NCBI GenBank assembly: GCA_043813305.1
Contig: JBDRLC010000043.1
Location: forward strand, 1-24,427
DNA length: 24,427 nt
Origin: JAHIZC01 sp043813305
Lineage (GTDB): Bacteria; Omnitrophota; Gorgyraeia; Gygaellales; Profunditerraquicolaceae
Reading direction: 5' to 3'
The notes under the pieces were generated by a model. The model did not search any database, was not told the DNA's origin, and saw only the letters and a list, made by a program, of their open reading frames with translations. Numbering within the stretch: the first letter of the stretch is position 1; every line of letters starts with the position of its first letter. A program made the translations under genes and the position numbers. This document shows positions 6,758 through 13,951 of this stretch, one piece after another.

Positions 6758-7728
6758 CGTATCACGCAGGCTCCCCAGACAAGACCCGAGCCAAAGGCAT
6801 CCAGTAAAACAATGTCTCCTTTTTTTACTTTCCCATCCTTAACTGCTTCGCATAAGGCGGTAGCAGTGGAAGCCGAAGACATATTTCCGTACTTTGCAAT
6901 GTTAAAATGTATTTTTTCTTTTGCTAAGCCTAACTTTTTGGCCATCGCCAAGATTATCCGCATATTAGCCTGATGCGGAATCACCATATCTATATCCTTG
7001 CACTCCAGCCCAGCGCGTTTAAGCGCCTGCTGAGCAGAATCAGCCATGATCGTGACCGCTAATTTAAATAGTTCATTCCCCTGCATCTTTATGTAATGAA
7101 GCCGTTTCTTTATCGTTGCCTGGGTAGCAGGATGACGTGAACCGCCTCCGGGAAGCATCAGAAGATCGGCCTTTGAACCATCGCTGCCCAGATAGGTCGA
7201 AAGGATTCCTCCGGATTGAACTTCTGCTAACACCGCCGCTCCTGCTCCGTCACCGAATAAAACACATGTATTTCTGTCCTTCCAATCTGTAATAGAAGAC
7301 AACACTTCTGCTCCTACTACTAAGGCATTTCTACAACCGCCTCGGGCGATAAATTGCTGGGCGACCGCTATAGCATAGACAAAACCGGCGCATGCAGCGC
7401 TGATATCAAAACTTATCGCATGTTTTGCATGAAGCGCATTCTGCACTAAACAGGCAACCGAAGGAAACGCCGTATCAGGCGTGATCGTAGCAACGATGAT
7501 CAAATCAAGCTCAGCCGGTTTTATGGAGGTGTCAGCTATTGCCCGCTTAGCTGCCTTGATCGCTAAATCAGAGGTAGCTTCACCTTTTCCCACCAGGCGC
7601 CTTTGCTTAATCCCTGTACGCGTAGTTATCCACTCATCAGAAGTATCCACCATTTTCTCCAAATCAGCGTTAGTTAAAACTTTCTTCGGCAAATATTCCC
7701 CTACACCAATGATCCCAACTTTCTTCAT
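6751..7728 (-). CDS. fabH: Beta-ketoacyl-ACP synthase III
   Basis: Initiating condensation of acetyl-CoA (or a branched acyl-CoA) with malonyl-ACP. The Cys-His-Asn triad is visible: C113 in DISAACAGFVYA, H252 in IPHQANMRI, and N282 in KYGNMSSAS. Length 325 matches the family, with the standard N-terminus GEYLPKKVLTNADLE and DEWITTRTGI. The start overlaps the plsX stop as ATGA (4 nt). The substrate class (straight or branched starter) cannot be read from the sequence. Confidence 0.97.
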   Translation of the reverse strand: MKKVGIIGVGEYLPKKVLTNADLEKMVDTSDEWITTRTGIKQRRLVGKGEATSDLAIKAAKRAIADTSIKPAELDLIIVATITPDTAFPSVACLVQNALHAKHAISFDISAACAGFVYAIAVAQQFIARGGCRNALVVGAEVLSSITDWKDRNTCVLFGDGAGAAVLAEVQSGGILSTYLGSDGSKADLLMLPGGGSRHPATQATIKKRLHYIKMQGNELFKLAVTIMADSAQQALKRAGLECKDIDMVIPHQANMRIILAMAKKLGLAKEKIHFNIAKYGNMSSASTATALCEAVKDGKVKKGDIVLLDAFGSGLVWGACVIRW

Positions 7729-8711
7729 TTACTGATCGCCTCTTTTATCTTCTCGGTAAAATTGCGCTCAACTTCTTCTTTGGCCACTCTGATTGCATTC
7801 TTTATCGCTTTTACATTGGAGCGACCGTGGCCGATAATCACTACTCCGTTGATCCCCAATAAAAGCGCTCCTCCGTACTCAGCATAATCCAGGTCTTTCT
7901 TAAAACGCGATAAACTGGGTTTTAAAAAAATCAATCCGATCTTACCTAATATATTACTTAAGAGGTGCCGCTTTAAGAATATCTGCATTGCTTCGGCCGC
8001 GCTTTCGGAGACTTTTAAGGCAATATTCCCGACAAAACCATCACAGACTATAATATCGCATTTCCCGGCAAATAAATCCTTGCCCTCGATATTACCGATG
8101 AAGTTCAAATTACTCTTCTCCAAGAGTTCATGCGTATTTTTAATAAAATCCGTACCCTTTACTTCTTCCTCCCCTATACTTAAGAGTCCAACGCTGGGAT
8201 TGGGCTTGTTCAATATATATTTTACATACGCGCTGGCCATGATCGCATAGTGTAATAACTGGATCGGTTTAGGATTGATATTCGCCCCCACATCAATAAT
8301 CAAAGATATACCTTTCACCGTGGGCGTAACCAAAGCGATTCCCGGACGCTCCACTCCCGGCAGTAATCCCAGGCCTAAAGTCCCAGCGCATACCACAGCA
8401 CCGGTATTACCGGCACTGACAAAAGCATCTGCCTCGCCCCTCTTCACCAGATCAACCCCTAAAACTATAGAGGACTTCCTCTTTCTTCTTACGCTGGTAG
8501 CGGCAGATTCAGACATGCCGATCACTTCCTCAGCATGATGTATATGTATATTTTTACCCGAGTATTTGGCCTTTTTGAGAAATGAACTTATCTTTGCCTC
8601 ATCCCCAACTAAGATTACCTCTACGCCGTACTCCCTGGCTGCGGCTATTGCCCCGGCAATCACTACTCCGGGCGCAAAATCACCGCCCATCGCATCAACC
8701 ACTATCTTCAT
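7725..8711 (-). CDS. plsX: Phosphate acyltransferase PlsX
   Basis: Makes acyl-phosphate from acyl-ACP, the first step of the PlsX/PlsY route to lysophosphatidic acid; peripheral membrane enzyme. Length 328 is usual. Family blocks include the N-terminal VVDAMGGDFAPGVVIAGA, DAFVSAGNTGAV, IDVGANINPKP, VGLLSIGEE and CDGFVGNIALK. It lies 6 nt after rpmF and overlaps fabH by 4 nt, the conserved rpmF-plsX-fabH order. A modest SD (AAAGGA) precedes the ATG. Confidence 0.97.
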   Translation of the reverse strand: MKIVVDAMGGDFAPGVVIAGAIAAAREYGVEVILVGDEAKISSFLKKAKYSGKNIHIHHAEEVIGMSESAATSVRRKRKSSIVLGVDLVKRGEADAFVSAGNTGAVVCAGTLGLGLLPGVERPGIALVTPTVKGISLIIDVGANINPKPIQLLHYAIMASAYVKYILNKPNPSVGLLSIGEEEVKGTDFIKNTHELLEKSNLNFIGNIEGKDLFAGKCDIIVCDGFVGNIALKVSESAAEAMQIFLKRHLLSNILGKIGLIFLKPSLSRFKKDLDYAEYGGALLLGINGVVIIGHGRSNVKAIKNAIRVAKEEVERNFTEKIKEAISK

Positions 8712-8717
8712 ACGGGT

Positions 8718-8921
8718 TTATCCTTTTTTCTTTTTCTTCGCTTTGACTTTTATTTCGATAACCTTCCTACCGTCATAATAACCACAGATCATGCATATGC
8801 GGTGAGGTAATTTCGACTGTTTGCATTGCGGACACGGAATAAGCGAAGGACCGGCAATCTTCCAATGCGTCCTTCGTTTTCTCCCGCGCGTTTTCGAATG
8901 TCTTCTTTTAGGTAACGCCAC
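8718..8921 (-). CDS. rpmF: 50S ribosomal protein L32
   Basis: Large-subunit ribosomal protein of 67 residues. The N-terminus (MALPKRRHSKTRGRKRR) is characteristic and basic, and a zinc ribbon is complete: C30, C33, C43 and C46 (CxxC-x9-CxxC). The C-terminal tail ends in a lysine run. The start codon is GTG at 8921, inside the yceD gene, giving a 14-nt overlap, with AGGGGG as SD. It is a C+ (zinc-binding) paralogue type. Confidence 0.97.
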   Translation of the reverse strand: MALPKRRHSKTRGRKRRTHWKIAGPSLIPCPQCKQSKLPHRICMICGYYDGRKVIEIKVKAKKKKKG

Positions 8922-9321
8922 AGTTACAACCCCCTTCGTTTAAATTTTTACCACACCGGATACAGAGACCCTTGCATTCCCCGCTGCACAAAGGTTTCAT
9001 CGGGTAATCCAACATTATTTCTTCCTTTAAATCCTGCCTCAGATCAATCGTCGTATCTGAACTGTTCACCGGATAATTCAGCTTTATATTCTTCTCTAGA
9101 TCTATCTGAAACTCCTCCAGGCATCTTGAGCAATTTGCATAGATCAATCCGCTGATATTTAAATTTGCCGTGACCGCATTGGTAATCTTGGAGACATCCG
9201 CCTTAACTTTAATATTCCCGCGGAATTTTATTATATCCGTCTCTACTTCTAACTGAGAAGGAGATATCTCTTCTTCAAAAGTTTCCCCTTCAAACGGTAT
9301 GCGGTATATGTCTATTTTCAC
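8908..9321 (-). CDS. yceD: DUF177/YceD family protein
   Basis: YceD-family proteins are linked to 23S rRNA accumulation and are commonly encoded just before rpmF, as here. The 137-residue protein has the family core with C64 and C67 (CSRCLEEF), then a cysteine-rich C-terminus (C112, C116, C120, C123, C132, C134) likely binding zinc. The conserved segment IMLDYPMKPLCSGECKGLC is present. Start is GTG at 9321, with an AGGAG about 11 nt before it. The 66-nt gap to coaD has no clear terminator. Exact molecular role is not established. Confidence 0.9.
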   Translation of the reverse strand: MKIDIYRIPFEGETFEEEISPSQLEVETDIIKFRGNIKVKADVSKITNAVTANLNISGLIYANCSRCLEEFQIDLEKNIKLNYPVNSSDTTIDLRQDLKEEIMLDYPMKPLCSGECKGLCIRCGKNLNEGGCNCGVT

Positions 9322-9387
9322 CCCGCTAGAAACTCCTATTTAAACTTATTATTACCGCGCCCCATTAGTTTATGTTTTTAACGGGGT

Positions 9388-9876
9388 TTACAAACTTTTA
9401 CGCAGCTTTTCTTTAAGCGCCACTTCAATAAAATCCGGAACGAAATTGGAAAGATCGGCGCCCAAAGAAGCGGCTTCCTTAAGTAGTTTTGAGGAAAGGT
9501 AGCTGTAGGATTCATGAGGCATCAAGAAAATCGTCTCGATTTGTGTAGAGAGTTTTCTATTAGTTAAAGCCATTTGAAATTCATATTCGAAGTCCGAAAG
9601 CATCCGCAGTCCCCGGATCAAAACTTTAGCTTTGCGCTTCTGTGCAAAATCTACCACCAGGCCGTCAAAATCGGCTATCTCGATCCCTTTAAAATCAGCG
9701 GTTGCCTTCTTCAACATCTCAAGCCTCTCGCTTACGGTAAATAGCGGCCGCTTTAGGGAATTATGCGCTACTGCAACGATCACCTCAGAGAATATCTCCT
9801 GGGCTCTCTTTATAAGGTCGATATGACCGTATGTCAACGGATCAAAACTCCCCGGATATATAGCTACCTGGCACAT
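9388..9876 (-). CDS. coaD: Phosphopantetheine adenylyltransferase
   Basis: Adenylates 4'-phosphopantetheine to dephospho-CoA, the penultimate step of CoA synthesis; cytosolic hexamer in the family. The nucleotidyltransferase motif GSFDPLTYGH spans 9-18 (H18 binds ATP phosphates). RGLR (88-91), the MPHESYSYLSSKLLKE region (119-134) and the usual 162-residue length confirm CoaD over other cytidylyltransferase-like proteins. It starts 2 nt after the rsmD stop, an arrangement seen in many bacteria. Confidence 0.97.
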   Translation of the reverse strand: MCQVAIYPGSFDPLTYGHIDLIKRAQEIFSEVIVAVAHNSLKRPLFTVSERLEMLKKATADFKGIEIADFDGLVVDFAQKRKAKVLIRGLRMLSDFEYEFQMALTNRKLSTQIETIFLMPHESYSYLSSKLLKEAASLGADLSNFVPDFIEVALKEKLRKSL

Positions 9877-9878
9877 CC

Positions 9879-10469
9879 CTAATCCTTCCTGTAAAATGTT
9901 AACACTGTATCTCCGTAAGTTGCTTGCTTTAAAATAGTTAAGTTATCTAAGCTGCTAGATAGGTCATCTTTCTTAAAATGCTGCACAATCACTAAACCAC
10001 AGGCGGCTAATATATCATACGCCCCTAGCATTTGCAAGGTTTTTTTTGCGAGCGAACAGCTAAACTTGGTAACCGTGAGTTCCGAGCGAAGCGGAGGGAC
10101 AAGATCATTATAATATGGCGGGTCCAAAAATATAATATCAAACTGCTTTTTATTTTTATGAAGACTCTTTACCGCCCTCTCTACATCCAAACAAAAAACC
10201 CTGCAATTACTAATCTTCAGGTACTCTATATTTTTATTGATCGCCGCAAAACAAATGCGGTTATGCTCTACTAAAGTCAACTCCCCTGCTCCTCTGGAGA
10301 CAGCCTCAAAACCGATGGCGCCCGAACCCGCAAAGAGCTCCAAAAAAGAGAGCCCTTCTATATCTCCCAGAATATCAAATACCGCCTTTCTCACTTTCTC
10401 CTGCGTTGGCCTTATCTCTTTAGGCGTCTTTAACACCCTGCCTTTATATTTGCCGGAAGTTATACGCAT
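9879..10469 (-). CDS. rsmD: 16S rRNA (guanine966-N2)-methyltransferase, with small insertion
   Basis: AdoMet-dependent methyltransferase acting on 16S rRNA in the assembled 30S particle. The N-terminal MRITSGKYKGRVLKTP and RPTQEKVRKAVFDIL, the AdoMet motif LFAGSGAIGFE (45-55) and the catalytic DPPYY (116-120) are clear. After DPPYYND the chain carries about 17 extra residues (123-139) before the expected LAKKTLQ segment; these are encoded by a GC-rich repeat-like insert. Length 196 is still within family range. The start overlaps the recG stop by one base (TAATG) and coaD follows at 2 nt. Confidence 0.93.
   Translation of the reverse strand: MRITSGKYKGRVLKTPKEIRPTQEKVRKAVFDILGDIEGLSFLELFAGSGAIGFEAVSRGAGELTLVEHNRICFAAINKNIEYLKISNCRVFCLDVERAVKSLHKNKKQFDIIFLDPPYYNDLVPPLRSELTVTKFSCSLAKKTLQMLGAYDILAACGLVIVQHFKKDDLSSSLDNLTILKQATYGDTVLTFYRKD
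10053..10103 (-). repeat. In-frame palindromic-element-like insertion within rsmD
   Basis: A 51-nt GC-rich segment interrupts the rsmD frame between the codons for DPPYYND and LAKKTLQ. On the minus strand it begins CTTGTCCCTCCGCTTCGCTC and ends GCTGTTCG, with an 8-bp direct repeat TTCGCTCG near both ends. It keeps the frame (17 codons). The pattern resembles Rickettsia palindromic elements inserted in coding genes; boundaries come from family memory of RsmD. Confidence 0.55.
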
Positions 10470-12562
10470 TATCCCACCAACATCAGCTTCTCATACTCAG
10501 GAAATCTCTCCAGTAGTTTCTTCTTGAGTATCTGATCCTGCCTTAATTCCAAGTGAGGGTCTAAACTAACCAGTTTCACTGCCTCTTCCCGCGCTTTCCT
10601 TAATAACTCCATCTGGGTTATCGGATTTCCGATTTTAAGTTCGACCAGGCCGTGTTGACGCCTGCCAAAAAACTCACCCGGACCCCTGATTTGAAGGTCC
10701 TCCTCTGAAATCCGGAATCCGTCATTATGCTTAACCATTACATCTATACGGGCTTCTGCTTCAGGACTCTTAGCATCAGAGATCAAAACGCATACCGATT
10801 CTAAGCTGGACCTCCCTACCCTCCCACGCAGCTGATGTAATTGGCTCAACCCGAAACGCTGGGCATGCTCTATGATCATACAGGTTGCATCAGGCACATC
10901 AATTCCTACTTCTAAAACTGTAGTGGCGATCAGAATATCAAGTTCCTTGTTTTTAAAACTCTCCATTACTCTATCTTGTTCTGATTGTTTCAATCTGCCG
11001 TGAATCAAGCCTAATCTAAACTGCTTAAAATCTTTTATCTTTAGCTCCGCGTACATCTTCTTTGCCCCGGCGATATCCAATATATAGGATTCTTCGATTA
11101 CCGGATAAATAATATAGGCCTGCCTACCTTTTTTCAATTCCTCTCTGACAATCTCATAAGCCTTCTCTTTATCCTCCTGGTTAAATCGTAAAGTCTTAAT
11201 CGGCAGCCTCCCTGCAGGCAGCTCATTTATAACAGAGATGTCCAGATCTCCGTATAAAGTGATTGCCAGAGTCCTGGGAATCGGAGTAGCAGTCATAATC
11301 AACACATCGGGATTAGCACCTTTCTTAGGTAGAAGCGCGCGTTGTCCGACTCCGAATTTATGCTGCTCATCAATTACTACCAGTCCCAGTTTCTTAAACT
11401 TAACATCTTGCTCAAGAAGCGCATGCGTCCCAATCACCAAATCTATTTTTCCTTCTTCTATTTCTTTGTAAAGTTTTATTCTTTCTGTCTTCTTCAGTGC
11501 GCTAGTAAGCAAACCTAATTTTATCTCTCTATCCCTAAAACCTAGAACATGAAACCTAGAACCTATATTTGTATAATGCTGCTTCGCTAATATTTCTGTC
11601 GGAACCATGAAGGCAACCTGATAGCCCCCTTGTATTGCAATCATGCCGGCGATAGTCGCGACTATAGTCTTACCCGAACCCACATCCCCCTGCAACAGCC
11701 TCTGCATCGCTTCAGGTTTATTCAAATCCTCTTTGATCTCCTCAATCACTCTCTCCTGCGCTTTTGTTAATTTAAAAGTAAGACCGGTGATAAAACTATC
11801 TAACTGCCAGCTATCAATCTTATGGATTATCCCCTTTTTTACCTTCCTCTTTAATTTGCGTAACACCAGGGGCAGCTGGAATATAAAGAACTCTTCAAAG
11901 GCAAGTCTTTCATAGGCAAGCTTCTGTATATTCAGGTCTTCTGGAAAATGTATATTGATCAGACTTTTAGCAGAATTTAAGAGATTCTGTCTTGATCTGA
12001 TATCATAAGGAAGAAAATCATTCATGCCTCCAAGATATTGCTCAAGCAAGCAATGAATAACCTTCCGCATACCCCTCTGGGTGAATCCTTGCGGCAAAGT
12101 ATAAATCGGAACGATTCTGCCTATATTCAATGACTCATCCTGATCATCAGAGATAATCTCAAACTCAGGCGAATTGATCTGAAGCCTATCGCCGTAATGC
12201 TCCACCTTCCCGTACAATACAAGCGAAACCCCAACCTTAAAATATTCCTTTAGGTAAGGTTGATTAAACCAAACACAGTGGATCTTTCCGCCCTCATCTC
12301 CTACTGCAATCTCAACGATGCTAAACCCGCGGCGCCGGAATGATTCGTGGCCCCCTCTGGCTAAAACCTTTGCCTTTACCGTCTGGACCTGGCCCTCTTG
12401 TAATTGCGAGATCGGACTGAATCTGGTGCGGTCTTCATAGCGCTTTGGAAAATAGTAAAATAGATCTTCGATCGTGTTTATAGCGAACTTATGAAACGAG
12501 TCGGCCTTTTTCGGACCGATTCCCTTTACGTAGCGAATTGACGTAGCAACTGATTTCTCCAT
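10469..12562 (-). CDS. recG: ATP-dependent DNA helicase RecG
   Basis: Branch-migration helicase that regresses stalled forks and processes D- and R-loops. Length 697 is standard. Order: N-terminal helical part and wedge/OB domain (about 1-240), helicase domain 1 with Walker A GDVGSGKT (292-299), DEQH (398-401) and TAT (424-426), then domain 2 with HGRLKQSEQDRVMESF, TTVLEVGIDVPDA, QLRGRVGRS and the C-terminal wedge-contacting GEFFGRRQHG. A two-copy 11-bp direct repeat encodes a few apparently extra residues near 337-345. The gene follows the BatD-like gene by one base and shares a base with rsmD. Confidence 0.97.
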   Translation of the reverse strand: MEKSVATSIRYVKGIGPKKADSFHKFAINTIEDLFYYFPKRYEDRTRFSPISQLQEGQVQTVKAKVLARGGHESFRRRGFSIVEIAVGDEGGKIHCVWFNQPYLKEYFKVGVSLVLYGKVEHYGDRLQINSPEFEIISDDQDESLNIGRIVPIYTLPQGFTQRGMRKVIHCLLEQYLGGMNDFLPYDIRSRQNLLNSAKSLINIHFPEDLNIQKLAYERLAFEEFFIFQLPLVLRKLKRKVKKGIIHKIDSWQLDSFITGLTFKLTKAQERVIEEIKEDLNKPEAMQRLLQGDVGSGKTIVATIAGMIAIQGGYQVAFMVPTEILAKQHYTNIGSRFHVLGFRDREIKLGLLTSALKKTERIKLYKEIEEGKIDLVIGTHALLEQDVKFKKLGLVVIDEQHKFGVGQRALLPKKGANPDVLIMTATPIPRTLAITLYGDLDISVINELPAGRLPIKTLRFNQEDKEKAYEIVREELKKGRQAYIIYPVIEESYILDIAGAKKMYAELKIKDFKQFRLGLIHGRLKQSEQDRVMESFKNKELDILIATTVLEVGIDVPDATCMIIEHAQRFGLSQLHQLRGRVGRSSLESVCVLISDAKSPEAEARIDVMVKHNDGFRISEEDLQIRGPGEFFGRRQHGLVELKIGNPITQMELLRKAREEAVKLVSLDPHLELRQDQILKKKLLERFPEYEKLMLVG
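11538..11562. repeat. Two 11-bp direct repeats inside recG
   Basis: AAACCTAGAAC occurs at 11538-11548 and again at 11552-11562 with a 3-nt spacer (14-nt period), in a loop between helicase motifs I and II. It encodes the stretch around FHVLGFRDRE, which is about four residues longer than the matching part of E. coli RecG as I remember it. It looks like a small tandem-repeat insertion of the AACCTAG type. Confidence 0.6.
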
Positions 12563-12563
12563 A

Positions 12564-13037
12564 TCAGAGTGTATATCGCGGTTGCTCGAAGTCCCCTTCC
12601 GGCAGGAATTTTCCCGGAGGATAAGGTTTTTGTTTCGGAGTAGTTTTGGGCATTGTTTTCCCCTGTTTTACTTCTATTTCAAATGCATCTGTCTGGTATT
12701 CTTCGCCTTGAATCATTACTTTAAAGGAAGGTATAATCAGGGTGCCGGTCTTAATTGGTATTAACAAATAAATATAGACCATCGTGCTCTCTACCTCATT
12801 TTTAACAAAAGAAATATTCGATGACTGCATCTGTGTAGCCACGGTGAAACCGTCAAACTCCGGAAGCTTGGATAAAGTCAGCTCTTTATCTACGCTTGAT
12901 AAGGTTATTTTGTAAGTAAGGTATTCGTCAGTGGTAAGGCCAGTCTTATCTACCTCTGCCTTGACTGAATTATCGGCAAAAACGCACGCCTTTAGTAAAA
13001 GTAAAAATATTCCTAATACAACAATTATTCTTCTCAT
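12564..13037 (-). CDS. Short secreted BatD-like (oxygen-tolerance family) protein
   Basis: A 157-residue exported protein. Residues 1-21 are a Sec signal peptide ending in KACVFA. The rest resembles the N-terminal immunoglobulin-like repeat of BatD proteins: DNSVKAEVDKTGLTTDEYLTY, LPEFDGFTVATQMQSS, and the tail segment with TLIIPSFKVMIQGEEYQTDAFEIEV. Full BatD proteins are several hundred residues with a C-terminal membrane anchor; here there is only one repeat, then a Pro/Lys/Gly-rich tail ending in FEQPRYTL, so this is a truncated or single-domain form. No batABC genes are in view. Function is unknown; it is probably periplasmic. It is one base upstream of recG and likely co-transcribed. 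Confidence 0.7.
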   Translation of the reverse strand: MRRIIVVLGIFLLLLKACVFADNSVKAEVDKTGLTTDEYLTYKITLSSVDKELTLSKLPEFDGFTVATQMQSSNISFVKNEVESTMVYIYLLIPIKTGTLIIPSFKVMIQGEEYQTDAFEIEVKQGKTMPKTTPKQKPYPPGKFLPEGDFEQPRYTL

Positions 13038-13077
13038 CTCTTTTAAAAGTAGTGCTGGAGGGAGTTTTATTTACGGA

Positions 13078-13422
13078 TCACTGATTCTTGCCGATTTTGA
13101 TTGTGGTATGCTCTTCATCGCTCCACGGCCAGAGCATGGCAAACATTTTCTCACCCTCCTTGTTCATAAAGTAGAGTGTTTGATTAGAGCGCACACCTCC
13201 GAAATTATCTACGATCGCCTCGGCCTCCGGGGCTAATACTTTTTCAGAGGGGTACGCCGGCAAACCAAAAAATTTCTCAAGCGCAATGATAAGTTCTGGA
13301 AGTTCTGAATGCAAAACTACGCCTTCAAAATAATTCTCTGCCTCATTGCGAATTTCTTCAAAATTTATCGCTTTTATTTCTTTTATCATTTTATTAAATT
13401 GCATAAATAAACCCCATTCCAT
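13078..13422 (-). CDS. Hypothetical protein, 114 residues
   Basis: I do not recognise this protein. It has no signal peptide or TM segment. An N-terminal helix (FNKMIKEIKAINFEEIRNEA) is followed by a mixed region with ALEKFFGLPAYPSEKVLAPEAEAIVDNFGGV, then strands (NQTLYFMNKEGEKMFAMLWPW) and an acidic/His end DEEHTTIKIGKNQ. The start at 13422 directly abuts the previous gene's TAG; an ATG at 13404 with GGGG seven bases before it (giving MQFNKMIKEI) is equally possible. Context suggests a shared transcript with the coiled-coil protein upstream and the BatD-like gene 40 nt downstream. Confidence 0.7.
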   Translation of the reverse strand: MEWGLFMQFNKMIKEIKAINFEEIRNEAENYFEGVVLHSELPELIIALEKFFGLPAYPSEKVLAPEAEAIVDNFGGVRSNQTLYFMNKEGEKMFAMLWPWSDEEHTTIKIGKNQ

Positions 13423-13830
13423 CTACTCTGCTGCCACCTCTGCCTCTATCTCTGCCTCTTCTTTGGCTTTTTTCTCCTCAAGAAGTTTATCTATCGTTGT
13501 GCTTAACTTTGCAATCTCTGCTCTCATACCTATAATGCTCTCCTCAACCACTGAAATCTGTTGCTTCATCTCATCAAATTTTACTCCCGCATATAAAAAA
13601 CGCTGATCTACTTCCTCGAGCTTTCTGCCTACAAATGCCCGGATCCCCTCAGGCTGTGCTACGCCTTTATTAGTAACGAGCTGTGTTCCCTTGGGAACCA
13701 GAACTTTATGCGTAGCGGTAACCTGCAAGTACTCCATCCCGGGGGGAATCTCCTCCTCATCTTGGGCGGCAACAAAGACCACGGAAAAGAATAAAATAAA
13801 TAAAACAATAAAAAAACCAAGCTTAACCAT
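13423..13830 (-). CDS. Secreted coiled-coil hypothetical protein
   Basis: A 135-residue protein of unknown function. Residues 1-22 form a Sec signal peptide (hydrophobic FFIVLFILFFSVVFVAAQ). Residues 24-70 carry EEEIPPGMEYLQVTATHKVLVPKGTQLV, with a G-x-x-V loop. Residues 72-133 are strongly helical with heptad-like spacing and a Glu/Ala/Lys tail, suggesting a coiled coil. Probable location is the periplasm or inner-membrane surface. A good SD (AAGGAGAAGG) precedes the ATG, and a sigma70-like promoter lies 30-60 nt upstream, so this is the first gene of the run to coaD. Confidence 0.75.
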   Translation of the reverse strand: MVKLGFFIVLFILFFSVVFVAAQDEEEIPPGMEYLQVTATHKVLVPKGTQLVTNKGVAQPEGIRAFVGRKLEEVDQRFLYAGVKFDEMKQQISVVEESIIGMRAEIAKLSTTIDKLLEEKKAKEEAEIEAEVAAE

Positions 13831-13860
13831 ATCCTTCTCCTTGTTAAACCAATTTTCATT

Positions 13861-13889
13861 ATTATACCTCTATAAGCTAAAAACCCCAA
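13861..13889 (-). promoter_or_regulatory. Sigma70-like promoter for the coiled-coil/recG transcript
   Basis: On the minus strand TTGGGG (13884-13889), a 17-nt spacer and a perfect TATAAT (13861-13866) sit 30 nt before the start codon at 13830. The -35 matches at three of six positions. The region (13831-13951) is divergent and also serves the plus-strand exporter, for which I see no convincing promoter boxes. Confidence 0.55.
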
Positions 13890-13951
13890 GCTTTTTTATG
13901 CTTACCCAAATTTTTCTTTACTAAACGGGCTATTTGTCCTAAAATAACTGC

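Noticed and set aside
9322..9387. Terminator between coaD and yceD
   Set aside because: Only a four-pair CCCC/GGGG match with a long AT loop is present and no T-run follows; not convincing.
10032..10274. Plus-strand frame over rsmD
   Set aside because: Antisense to rsmD and passes through the repeat-like insertion; nothing supports translation.
13659..13889. Minus-strand frame overlapping the coiled-coil protein
   Set aside because: Out-of-frame overlap with a gene that has a good SD, signal peptide and promoter; this one has none.
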